Source: JAWOJF01 sp046481785
Lineage (GTDB): Bacteria > Bacteroidota > Ignavibacteria > Ignavibacteriales > Ignavibacteriaceae
Assembly: GCA_046481785.1 (NCBI GenBank)
Contig: JAWOJF010000068.1
Span: 1 to 16,257 of the forward strand
Length of the DNA: 16,257 bases
Direction: 5' to 3'
Of this stretch, positions 1-7,432 are shown one piece after another; position 1 is the first letter of the stretch, and each line of letters opens with the position of its first letter. The position numbers and the translations under genes were made by a program. The notes under the pieces are model-generated. The model saw nothing but the letters and a program-made list of their open reading frames with translations, did not search any database and was not told where the DNA came from.

Positions 1-1626
1 GCCGATATATCATGGAACCCGGGCCCAAATAATCTTGTTCAGAGTATTGCTGTTTCCGGAAGTGATATTTACGTGGGAGGGTCTTTTACTTCAATTGGCG
101 GGCAGGCAAGAAACCATATTGCAAAGCTTAATAATACTAATGGAAATGCTGATGAAACGTGGAATCCCAATGCCAACAACTCTATTCAGGATATAGAGAT
201 CAGCGGGAGCGATATTTATGTAGGAGGGTCTTTTACTTCAATCGGCGGGGAGTCACGAAACCGTCTGGCAAAACTTAATGATACAAACGGCAATGCTGAT
301 GGAACATGGAACCCTAATGCTAACGGTACTGTCCTGGATATCGACATTAGCGGGAGTGATATTTATGCAGCAGGGACCTTTTCTTCAGCCGGCGGACAGT
401 CAAGAAACCGGTTGGTAAAGCTTAATAATACAAACGGTAATGCTAATGCAACATGGAATCCAAATGCTAACAGCATTGCCCGCAGTGTAACCGTCAGCGG
501 GAGTGATGTTTATGTCGGCGGATCTTTTAATACTATAGGAGGTTCTATAAGATACAGCGTAGCAAAACTTAATAATACAAATGGAGCTGCTGCTGCAGAC
601 TGGAATCCAGGGATTTATGGAGCATACAATACATATGTTGGATGTATAGCGGTAAGCGATGGTAATGTTTATTTAGGAGGAAATTTCAGCTTTGCAGGAG
701 GGCTTGCAAGGAGCCGTCTGGCAAAAATTAATAACTCAACAGGTACTATTGATGAAACCTGGAATCCCAATGCTGCTAACACTGTTTATAGTATTGCCGT
801 TGGCGGCAGTGATATTTATGTTGGCGGAACTTTTAGTTTCATGAACGGACAAACAAGAAACCGCCTCGCTAAACTTAATAATACAACCGGTGCTACTAAT
901 TCAAGTTGGAATCCCAATGCCAACGGTACGGTCCGAAGTATAACCCTCAGCGGGGGCGATATTTATGTGGGAGGAGATTTTACTTCAGTAGGCGGACAGT
1001 CAAGAAATCGCCTGGCTAAACTTAATAATTCAAACGGAAATGCTGATGGAACATGGAATCCAAATGCTAACAATAATGTTAACAGCATTGCTATTAGCGG
1101 GAGTGATATTTACGCAGGAGGAAATTTTACTTCTGTCGGTGGGCAATCACGAAACCGTATTGCAAAGCTTAATAATACAAATGGAAATGCTGATGAAACA
1201 TGGGATCCTAACTCTAACGGCAATGTTAAAAGTGTAGTAATAAGTGAAAATGATATTTATATAGGTGGAGAGTTTACTTCAGCCGGAGGGCAGACAAGAA
1301 ACCGGCTCGCAAAGCTTAATAATTCAAACGGCAACGCTGATGAAACATGGAACCCTAATGTCAATGCCGCTGTTAATACTATAGCTATCAGGGAAGGTTA
1401 TGTATACGTTGGAGGAGAGTTTACTTCAATAGGCGGACAGACAAGAAACCGCCTGGCAAAACTTAACAATACAACAGGCAATGCCGAAGCGGGCTGGAAT
1501 CCCAACGCTAATGATGTTGTTAACAGTATAGCCACCAGCGGCAGCGCTATATTTGCGGGTGGAACTTTCTATAAAATGAATTTTGACCCTCAGGATGGCT
1601 TTGCCATGTTTACTGATGTGGACCTG
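1..1626 (+). repeat. Eleven in-frame 147-bp (49-residue) coding repeats, delta-60-like
   Basis: Units begin at 1, 148, 295, 442, 589, 748, 895, 1042, 1189, 1336 and 1483. All are 147 bp except the fifth, which is 159 bp (53 residues), and the last, which decays after the GG-F motif and lacks the RNRLAKL end. Conserved positions are a Trp-Asn/Asp-Pro, a strand around SDIYVGG, an S-GG turn and RNRLAKLNN. The DNA is still alike between units, for example around the RNRLAKLNN codons, so recombination between units is possible. The array continues past the left edge, so the total count is unknown. Likely one or two blades-of-propeller modules. Confidence 0.9.
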
Positions 1627-3465
1627 ATCCCCTTAGTAAGTATCAGCGCACCGAACACAACATTAACCAATTCCGGGCCGGTTACCTTTAGCATAACTTA
1701 TGTTAATGCAGCGTCAATTAATCTGACAGACAGTGATGTAATATTAAATAAAACGGGTACAGCCGACGGAACAGCTTCAGTAACTAACGGCACAACATCA
1801 AACCCAACTGTAACTGTTAACGGAATAACAGGCTTTGGTACAATCGGCATATCAATAGCAGCAGGAACATCAGGAAATGCCAATGGCGACCCTGATCTTG
1901 GTGCCGGGCCTAGTGCAACATTTATAGTTGACAACCGCGCACCTGATGGCACCGGCACTACCAGTGATCCCTACTTAATTGCTACCCTGGGTAATCTTCA
2001 ATGGGTTACTGAAAATACTTCTTCATGGAATAAACACTTCAGGCAGACTGCTGACATTGATGCCTCTGAAACTTCGGGCTGGGACGGCGGGGCGGGTTTT
2101 TCACCAATAGGAGGCTCACCTGGTTTTTCAGGCACCTATGACGGCAACGGCCATACTATCAGCGGTTTATTTATTAACAGGCCAACCGAACTTGTGGGAA
2201 TGTTTGGCTATTGTGCCGGTACTGATACAATTATTAAAAATCTTGGATTAATTGATATCCAATTTTACGGCGAGGACGATGTAGGCGGGTTTGTAGGAAC
2301 TTTAGAAGCAGGCCATATTAGTAATTGTTTTACCACGGGAACCATTTCCGGAAGCTCTTCAGGCGGCGGCATTGTCGGTTTCTCATTATTTAATGCAACT
2401 ATAACCAACTGCTATTCAATAACATCTGTAAATGGTTCGTATAGTGTTGGCGGCTTAGTGGGATTGATGTATTCCGATGAAACCAAAATAACCAACAGCT
2501 ATTCTGCCGGCGAAATAAACGGGATTAATACTGAAGGCGGAGTTATTGGACAACTTTATTTTGGCATTTTAGAAAATTCATTTTGGGATACTCAAACTTC
2601 CGGGCAAGCTACCGCCACGTATTCCGGAAGTAGTGACGGTGTTACAGGTAAAACAACAGCAGAAATGAAAACTCTTTCTACATTTTTAGATGCAGGATGG
2701 GATTTTTATGGAATAAGCGGCGGAACAACCTGGAATATTGGCAACGGCAGAAATAACGGTTACCCTTATCTTCAGTGGCAATACCCGGCGGATGAACCTT
2801 TGCCGGTAGAACTTACTTCTTTTGCTGCATCTGTTGATGGTAATTCTGTTTACCTTAAGTGGGCAACGGCTACTGAACTTAATAATTACGGATTTGAAAT
2901 ACAGAGGTCGGAGGTCAGAGGTCAGAGGTCGGAAGTCAGAGATCAGAAGTCAGAGGCCGGGGATCAGAAGTCAGAGGTCAGAGGTCAGAAGTCAGAAGTT
3001 AAATCCGGGGCAGAAATCAGTAATTCGAATTGGGAAATGGTTGGATTTGTTAAAGGAAATGGCAATTCAAATTCTTTAAAAGAATATTCCTTTGCAGATG
3101 CGGTTAAACCAGGCTCCTATCTTTACAGGCTAAAACAAATTGATAATGACGGTACATTTGAATATTCCGATATTGTAGAGGCTTCATTCATGAAGCCTGC
3201 AGAGTTTATGCTTTCACAGAATTATCCTAATCCATTTAATCCGGCAACAACTATTGAGTTTACTATTCCCGAAAATGGAATAGCAACATTAAAGATTTTT
3301 AATATTCTCGGTGAAGAAGTAGCTACGATTTTTAATGAATTTGCTGAAGCGGGAAAATATTACAATGTAAATTTTAATGCATCTTCTTTTGCCTCGGGAA
3401 TTTATATTGCAAGACTACAGTATGGAGATAAACAATTGATGAAAAAAATGCAGTTACTTAAATAA
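1..3465 (+). CDS. Secreted multidomain propeller/GLUG protein with T9SS sorting domain (5' end outside window)
   Basis: The frame is open from base 1, so the true start and any signal peptide lie to the left; a GTG at 73 falls inside a repeat and is not the start. Order of domains: eleven ~49-residue repeats (nt 1-1626) resembling the delta-60/DUF5122 beta-propeller repeat (W-N-P near the start, then DIYVGG-F-S-GG and RNRLAKLNN); a bacterial Ig-like domain (about 1636-1935); a GLUG-repeat region (about 1948-2790) with four visible motifs of the type VGGFVG...ISNCFTTG; an Fn3-like domain (about 2797-3183) beginning LPVELTSF; and a type IX sorting domain (about 3190-3462) with SQNYPNPFNP and a lysine-rich end. 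The family's role is surface or extracellular, perhaps adhesion or glycan contact; the ligand is unknown. The Fn3-like domain is interrupted by a 7-bp tandem repeat (2904-3001). A strong palindrome follows the stop. Certain as a T9SS substrate type, uncertain in function. Confidence 0.9.
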   Translation, partial: ADISWNPGPNNLVQSIAVSGSDIYVGGSFTSIGGQARNHIAKLNNTNGNADETWNPNANNSIQDIEISGSDIYVGGSFTSIGGESRNRLAKLNDTNGNADGTWNPNANGTVLDIDISGSDIYAAGTFSSAGGQSRNRLVKLNNTNGNANATWNPNANSIARSVTVSGSDVYVGGSFNTIGGSIRYSVAKLNNTNGAAAADWNPGIYGAYNTYVGCIAVSDGNVYLGGNFSFAGGLARSRLAKINNSTGTIDETWNPNAANTVYSIAVGGSDIYVGGTFSFMNGQTRNRLAKLNNTTGATNSSWNPNANGTVRSITLSGGDIYVGGDFTSVGGQSRNRLAKLNNSNGNADGTWNPNANNNVNSIAISGSDIYAGGNFTSVGGQSRNRIAKLNNTNGNADETWDPNSNGNVKSVVISENDIYIGGEFTSAGGQTRNRLAKLNNSNGNADETWNPNVNAAVNTIAIREGYVYVGGEFTSIGGQTRNRLAKLNNTTGNAEAGWNPNANDVVNSIATSGSAIFAGGTFYKMNFDPQDGFAMFTDVDLIPLVSISAPNTTLTNSGPVTFSITYVNAASINLTDSDVILNKTGTADGTASVTNGTTSNPTVTVNGITGFGTIGISIAAGTSGNANGDPDLGAGPSATFIVDNRAPDGTGTTSDPYLIATLGNLQWVTENTSSWNKHFRQTADIDASETSGWDGGAGFSPIGGSPGFSGTYDGNGHTISGLFINRPTELVGMFGYCAGTDTIIKNLGLIDIQFYGEDDVGGFVGTLEAGHISNCFTTGTISGSSSGGGIVGFSLFNATITNCYSITSVNGSYSVGGLVGLMYSDETKITNSYSAGEINGINTEGGVIGQLYFGILENSFWDTQTSGQATATYSGSSDGVTGKTTAEMKTLSTFLDAGWDFYGISGGTTWNIGNGRNNGYPYLQWQYPADEPLPVELTSFAASVDGNSVYLKWATATELNNYGFEIQRSEVRGQRSEVRDQKSEAGDQKSEVRGQKSEVKSGAEISNSNWEMVGFVKGNGNSNSLKEYSFADAVKPGSYLYRLKQIDNDGTFEYSDIVEASFMKPAEFMLSQNYPNPFNPATTIEFTIPENGIATLKIFNILGEEVATIFNEFAEAGKYYNVNFNASSFASGIYIARLQYGDKQLMKKMQLLK
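2904..3001 (+). repeat. 7-bp tandem repeat (consensus GAGGTCA), 14 degenerate units inside the CDS
   Basis: Fourteen consecutive 7-mers can be laid out from 2904 to 3001, each a variant of GAGGTCA/GAAGTCA. Because 7 is not a multiple of 3, three units make one 21-bp coding period, read here as the heptad RSEVRGQ / KSEVRGQ repeated about five times. The translated insert is highly charged and falls between FEIQRS and NWEMVGFVKG, two parts of the Fn3-like domain that precedes the sorting domain. Confidence 0.93.
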
Positions 3466-3475
3466 GAAACAACAC

Positions 3476-3511
3476 TAAAGATGACATCTCTTTAAAGAGA
3501 TGTCATCTTTA
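3476..3511. terminator. 36-bp perfect palindrome after the T9SS gene, likely terminator
   Basis: An 18-bp arm (3476-3493) is followed directly by its exact reverse complement (3494-3511), with AAGATGACATCTC in the left arm and GAGATGTCATCTT in the right. It begins 10 bp after the stop codon at 3463-3465. The T-rich end lies inside the stem instead of after it, so it is symmetrical and could act in either direction. The core AAGATGACATCT stem recurs at 13766-13797. Confidence 0.75.
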
Positions 3512-3531
3512 ATTAACCATTAGGAGTGTTA

Positions 3532-3723
3532 ATGGAAAACAAAACTGTAAACGGCTGGTCAATAGAAAAAGGAGATTATTTTAAGAATGAAGATGATTAT
3601 ACCAAAAGTCATAAAAAGGCAATAAAAAGAATTCAGATGACAAATCTTACGGCTGTAATAATTGCATTTGCGGCGGCTTTTATATTTCTTTTGCTGGTAT
3701 TGTCTTTAATTTCTAAGGTTTAA
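3532..3723 (+). CDS. Small single-pass membrane protein, unknown function
   Basis: A 63-residue protein starting MENKTVNGWS. The ATG at 3532 is preferred over a GTG at 3526 because TAGGAG (3521-3526) lies 5 bases upstream of it as a ribosome binding site and overlaps the GTG. The first ~40 residues are hydrophilic and charged (KSHKKAIKRI just before the membrane); residues about 41-60 form one strongly hydrophobic helix (AVIIAFAAAFIFLLLVLSLI), with the basic side predicting a cytoplasmic N-terminus. I do not recognise a family. It stands between two terminator-like hairpins, so it is probably a single-gene transcript unless read through from the T9SS gene. The clear RBS and membrane helix support it being real. 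Confidence 0.7.
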   Translation: MENKTVNGWSIEKGDYFKNEDDYTKSHKKAIKRIQMTNLTAVIIAFAAAFIFLLLVLSLISKV

Positions 3724-3772
3724 GTACATTTAATATTTGCTTCCAATCCTGCGCCGCTGGAACCCCTCTTAA

Positions 3773-3801
3773 TCTCCCCTTCTTCATGGAACAAGGGGAG
3801 A
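3773..3801. terminator. Hairpin between converging genes, likely bidirectional terminator
   Basis: A 9-bp perfect stem, TCTCCCCTT (3773-3781) with AAGGGGAGA (3793-3801), closes an 11-base loop. It sits between the stop of the small membrane protein (3723) and the stop of the aminopeptidase on the other strand (3807). No long T run follows on either side, so termination strength is uncertain; it may also be a dispersed intergenic repeat. Confidence 0.55.
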
Positions 3802-3806
3802 AATAA

Positions 3807-4769
3807 TTAAACCAGAAGTTTTCCGTCTTTCATAATTACCCTGTCATCAAGATATACTGTTGGTTTTTTAACAATGCCGTCAAGGTGAATGGGCACATTT
3901 ACACTGCCTCCCATTGAAACATTATTACCAATTGCTATATGGATTGTCCCCATAACTTTTTCATCTTCTAAAAGTACACCGCTTAGTTTAGCACTGTCAT
4001 TAGTTCCAATTCCAAACTCGGCTATATTGCGGGCATCTCTTCCAATCTTATCAAGCTGGGCATTAAGTTTTTTTGCCAAAGATCCGCCGGTGATTTTAAC
4101 GGCATAGCCATTTTTTACTTCAAAGGTAAGATTTGCATTTTTAATTAATCCAAGGCTTGCCATAGAACCATCAACAACAAACACTCCATTGGCAGTGCCT
4201 TCAACCGGTGCAAGAAATGCTTCGCCAGTTGGAAGGTTTCCGCTTTCCCCTTTGGCGTGGAATAATCCCTTGCTTGCGTAGCCCTTTCTTCCTTCAATAC
4301 TGAATGAAATATCAGTACCAATCTTTGATGTTACTCTTACACGCTTGCCCGATTCCAGAATTTTTGTAAGCTTAATAGTAAGTTTGGAAATTTTTTTATA
4401 ATCAGCATTCATACCCCGGATCATTACATCTTTTGTTATACCGGGAAAAGTAGCAACTCTTACACCTTTAGCAGAAGCAGCTCTCCGTGCATCGGTATGT
4501 GTTAATGATTTTGATGTGGGACAAAAAACAACATCGAACCTTTGCATTAGCTCAGCTATTTCTGCAGGAGGTTCTTCCCCATTAATATTGCCGGGTTTCA
4601 TTTCTATAAAAAGGGATCTGTGTCCGAGCATCCTTGCATTTTTATATAGTGCGTAGCCTATTTCATGTTTATTATCATCAGTAATTACAAGAACTGACTC
4701 GTTTTTTTTTGTCCCCATGCAGTCTTTTATTGCAATAATGCAGGCAGTATCAAGTTTTGTTAATTTCAT
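3807..4769 (-). CDS. M29-type (AmpS/aminopeptidase T-like) metallopeptidase family protein
   Basis: A 320-residue cytoplasmic protein with no signal peptide. Characteristic stretches are NLPTGEAFLAPVEGTANG (residues 178-195), NIAEFGIGTN (248-257), GTIHIAIGNN (274-283) and PIHLDG (293-298). They supply E183, E251, H277, H295 and D297, the Glu/Glu/His/His/Asp pattern expected for the metal site of the AmpS (COG2309) family. Known members are broad aminopeptidases; the same fold includes the NicX dioxygenase, so the reaction cannot be fixed from sequence. At 320 residues it is shorter than classical AmpS (about 410), the difference being mainly in the N-terminal half. The start ATG has only a purine-rich, weak upstream signal. 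It shares a strand with the peptide transporters at 7433-10781, but two unrelated genes and a hairpin repeat lie between. Confidence 0.8.
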   Translation of the reverse strand: MKLTKLDTACIIAIKDCMGTKKNESVLVITDDNKHEIGYALYKNARMLGHRSLFIEMKPGNINGEEPPAEIAELMQRFDVVFCPTSKSLTHTDARRAASAKGVRVATFPGITKDVMIRGMNADYKKISKLTIKLTKILESGKRVRVTSKIGTDISFSIEGRKGYASKGLFHAKGESGNLPTGEAFLAPVEGTANGVFVVDGSMASLGLIKNANLTFEVKNGYAVKITGGSLAKKLNAQLDKIGRDARNIAEFGIGTNDSAKLSGVLLEDEKVMGTIHIAIGNNVSMGGSVNVPIHLDGIVKKPTVYLDDRVIMKDGKLLV

Positions 4770-4790
4770 AATAATGTATGTTTTTCTAAG

Positions 4791-4864
4791 TGTACCTAAA
4801 TGTCCTTAGTACCTAGGTGGTTTTTTCAGGAACACCACTAAGGCACTAAGGACACTAAGAAACA
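4791..4864. repeat. Imperfect inverted repeat built of CACTAAGG units
   Basis: The right arm (4834-4864) contains about three tandem 9-bp units of the form CACTAAGGA. The left arm (4791-4821) is its imperfect reverse complement, with about 24 of 31 positions pairing around a 12-base loop. It lies between the stop of the barrel protein (4872) and the start of the aminopeptidase (4769). It may be a dispersed intergenic hairpin, and it could end transcription from the upstream minus-strand gene or shape the aminopeptidase leader. Confidence 0.7.
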
Positions 4865-4871
4865 CCAGGGG

Positions 4872-5627
4872 TTAAAGTGGAAAACCAATATTCAATTGTA
4901 TAACGGCGTTAAATCCGCCTGTTTCTATAAAGTTGGGCATAACCACATCCGATTGTTCATCCACTGTCAGATAAGTTTCATCCATTTTAACTTTATCTAT
5001 TGTAAATACAGTATATCCGGCCAGACCCTCAATGCTTATATACTCATCAACAATTTCAAGGATAAATCCGGTGCCGATTGAATATCCAAACGACCATGAT
5101 TCACTCTCGAATTTATTCACCTCAGTAAAGGCATTTGGATAATTCCGGGTATCTGAGAATTCAGCAGAAGTATAAATTAAAGAGGCATCAAGAACTTTCC
5201 AGCTAAGTGCTTTGGTCAGCGATGTACCAAGATCAACTCCCACACCCCAGTTCTTTAGTACAAGATTAAATTCAGCCGATGATGTACCGTCAAAAGAATT
5301 GATATCAGTTTTCTGTTTTTCAGAAAGACGCTGGTAAAATCCCTTTGTTGTTAAGATGAATCCTTCAAGATTAGCACGGAAGAAGTTGAAGCCGATTCTG
5401 TATCCGGAAGCAGAACCAAAATCACCCATAGGGGAAGACATCGAATCATTCCTGAGTTCATTAAATACACCAATGTAATCATTTAACCCGGCAGGGTTAT
5501 ACTTTTGATAACTATATCCGCCGTATCCGCTAACAAATCCAAGACATCCGAATCCGACTGCCTGCCCCCATGCGTGACTTGAGAAGAATACTAGAACGAG
5601 AATAATTACAGTAAGAAAATACCTCAT
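4872..5627 (-). CDS. Putative exported outer-membrane beta-barrel-like protein, unknown function
   Basis: A 251-residue protein. Residues 1-22 form a signal peptide (MRYFLTVIILVLVFFSSHAWG), probably cut before or after Gln22. The rest has alternating hydrophobic/polar stretches with many aromatic and glycine residues (VSGYGGYSY, GYRIGFNFFRANLEGF, WSFGYSIGTGFILEI, ISIEGLAGYTVF) and ends in an amphipathic strand finishing with GFPL, all typical of small outer-membrane barrels. There is no T9SS tail and no recognised enzyme motif. TTGAGG lies 4 bases upstream of the ATG on the minus strand and is a reasonable ribosome binding site. A 162-bp gap separates it from the gene upstream on the same strand, enough for its own promoter. 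I do not recognise the specific family. Confidence 0.7.
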   Translation of the reverse strand: MRYFLTVIILVLVFFSSHAWGQAVGFGCLGFVSGYGGYSYQKYNPAGLNDYIGVFNELRNDSMSSPMGDFGSASGYRIGFNFFRANLEGFILTTKGFYQRLSEKQKTDINSFDGTSSAEFNLVLKNWGVGVDLGTSLTKALSWKVLDASLIYTSAEFSDTRNYPNAFTEVNKFESESWSFGYSIGTGFILEIVDEYISIEGLAGYTVFTIDKVKMDETYLTVDEQSDVVMPNFIETGGFNAVIQLNIGFPL

Positions 5628-5789
5628 AAAACCTCAACATAATCAGTATGAACATAAGCATTAAATAACTAAAATGATATTACATTAGTGATAATAATAC
5701 TTTAATCCTTCATTTTCACAGAAAAATTCAAAACTTCAGAAGGTAAATATTATTACCCATATTACAAACTAACGATATCAGGTGAATAA

Positions 5790-7346
5790 TCACTTGATTA
5801 AAACAGCTTTTTTAACAAGTATATTTGCCCCTGCTGAAAGCTTATAAAAATACGTTCCGCTTGGCAAATCTGATGCATCAAAATCGATATTATAATTACC
5901 GGTATTTAAATACTCATTAAACAATTCAAAAATAAATCTGCCCAAAATATCGTATACCTCAATCTTTACATCAGAACTTTGCGGTATGGAGAAATTTATT
6001 TTTGTAACGGGGTTAAAAGGATTCGGATAATTCTGGCTTAAGAAATATTCGGCAGGTGCATAGCTGTTATTTGCTTCTACTCCTGTACTTTTATTCTGGT
6101 TTATTTTAAAGGCAAGAAAATTCCAGCCATTAGTTGAACCAGCAACATCACCGCCAATTAAAACATTATTGCTGTCATCAAGAAATATTTTATTACCGTA
6201 TTCAAACTCGCTATTAGGGGCATCAAATTTCATCTTCCACTTTAACTCCCCGTCGCCCGAATATTTGAGAGTATAGCAGTACCCCACTGATACAACATCT
6301 GATGTACCGCCGGTTACATATATGTTATCTTCATTATCAATCACCAGGCTATGAGCAAAATCCCTTAATCCTTCATCACTATCGAATGTTGTTGACCAGA
6401 TTTGCTGGCCATCTGATGATATTTTTTTTGTATAGTAATCCCAGGAGGTATTTCCTAAGCCATAACCTGTAAACACAATATCATTTTCAGAATCAACTGC
6501 CAGATCGGTTGAAACAATTATATCACCAAAAGGATATTCTTTGGACCATAATGTATCTCCTTCTGAATTAAGTTTTAATATCAATGTTTCAGAGGCTAAA
6601 AGAATGGGATTCCCCTCTTTATCAAAAATAATTTTTTTTATAAGAGGGATATCAAACCTCTTTTCCCAAATAAGATCTCCCGAATCACTTATTTTAAGCA
6701 AAACTATTTTTGAAGAAGGTAAATCACCTCTGTCTCCTCCATAAAACTGCTGAATACCCGCATAGATATAATCATTTTGATCTACAGCTATATAGTTTAC
6801 ACTATATGTGCTTGTATCATATTCAACAATTACCGACCATAGGGAATCACCTGAAGGGGAATACTTGAGGATTTTTGCTGCCGATTGATTCAACCCTACT
6901 ATAGGTTCCTCTTTAGAGTTTAATATAACAATTACCCCCTCCGAACTAAAACTTTTAGCCCATAACAACTCTCCGGAGATAGAATACTTATTAAAAATTA
7001 CCTGAGAAAAATCGGTATTTCCAATTACATAGAAATTCAAATTACTATCAACTGCTATAGAGAAGGCTTCATCCCATTGCTGAGAAGCAGATGAATATCT
7101 GATATTTAATAGTGAATCTCCGGAACTGGAATATTTAAGTACCAGTAAATCCTGGCTTCCATCAGAACCACCGCTTCTTCCGGCAAGATAAATATTATTG
7201 TACCGGTCAATTATAATGTCGTTAGTTAGGTCAACGCCATTACCGGGGCCATCATATATTTTAAACCATTCAACTTGGGGTTCAACAGATTGGGCATATA
7301 TTAAGGTTGGGAACAACATAACAATAAAAAGCAATATCTTTTTCAT
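5790..7346 (-). CDS. Secreted propeller-repeat (SBBP-like) protein with T9SS sorting domain
   Basis: A 518-residue protein. Residues 1-18 are a signal peptide (MKKILLFIVMLFPTLIYA) cut before Gln19. Residues about 40-425 hold some eight repeats of ~50 residues with the pattern K-Y/I-S-GD-LW followed by DxxxN/DxxNIY-GG, as in SBBP/PQQ-like beta-propellers. Residues about 433-518 are the type IX sorting domain (FLSQNYPNPFNP near its start, KKAVLIK at the end), so export across the outer membrane and surface attachment or release are expected. Its ligand is unknown. It is 86 bp downstream of the MFS gene stop; a TAAATTTG (minus strand, 7415-7422) there resembles the Bacteroidota -7 box, but no matching -33 box is evident. 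Confidence 0.88.
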   Translation of the reverse strand: MKKILLFIVMLFPTLIYAQSVEPQVEWFKIYDGPGNGVDLTNDIIIDRYNNIYLAGRSGGSDGSQDLLVLKYSSSGDSLLNIRYSSASQQWDEAFSIAVDSNLNFYVIGNTDFSQVIFNKYSISGELLWAKSFSSEGVIVILNSKEEPIVGLNQSAAKILKYSPSGDSLWSVIVEYDTSTYSVNYIAVDQNDYIYAGIQQFYGGDRGDLPSSKIVLLKISDSGDLIWEKRFDIPLIKKIIFDKEGNPILLASETLILKLNSEGDTLWSKEYPFGDIIVSTDLAVDSENDIVFTGYGLGNTSWDYYTKKISSDGQQIWSTTFDSDEGLRDFAHSLVIDNEDNIYVTGGTSDVVSVGYCYTLKYSGDGELKWKMKFDAPNSEFEYGNKIFLDDSNNVLIGGDVAGSTNGWNFLAFKINQNKSTGVEANNSYAPAEYFLSQNYPNPFNPVTKINFSIPQSSDVKIEVYDILGRFIFELFNEYLNTGNYNIDFDASDLPSGTYFYKLSAGANILVKKAVLIK

Positions 7347-7432
7347 AGTAATATCACTGTTTAATTCCCCATTAATCTAAAAGGAAACAACGGGTTATCA
7401 GATGTCTCCCTTCACAAATTTAACTTTTGAAG

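Noticed and set aside
2822..3079. Plus-strand open frame of 85 codons overlapping the T9SS gene
   Set aside because: It exists because the 7-bp repeat is stop-free in all frames; no start signal, and the main frame is clearly coding.
7415..7422. TAAATTTG as a promoter of the SBBP-like T9SS gene
   Set aside because: It fits the -7 box, but no TTG lies at the right distance upstream; kept only as a remark.
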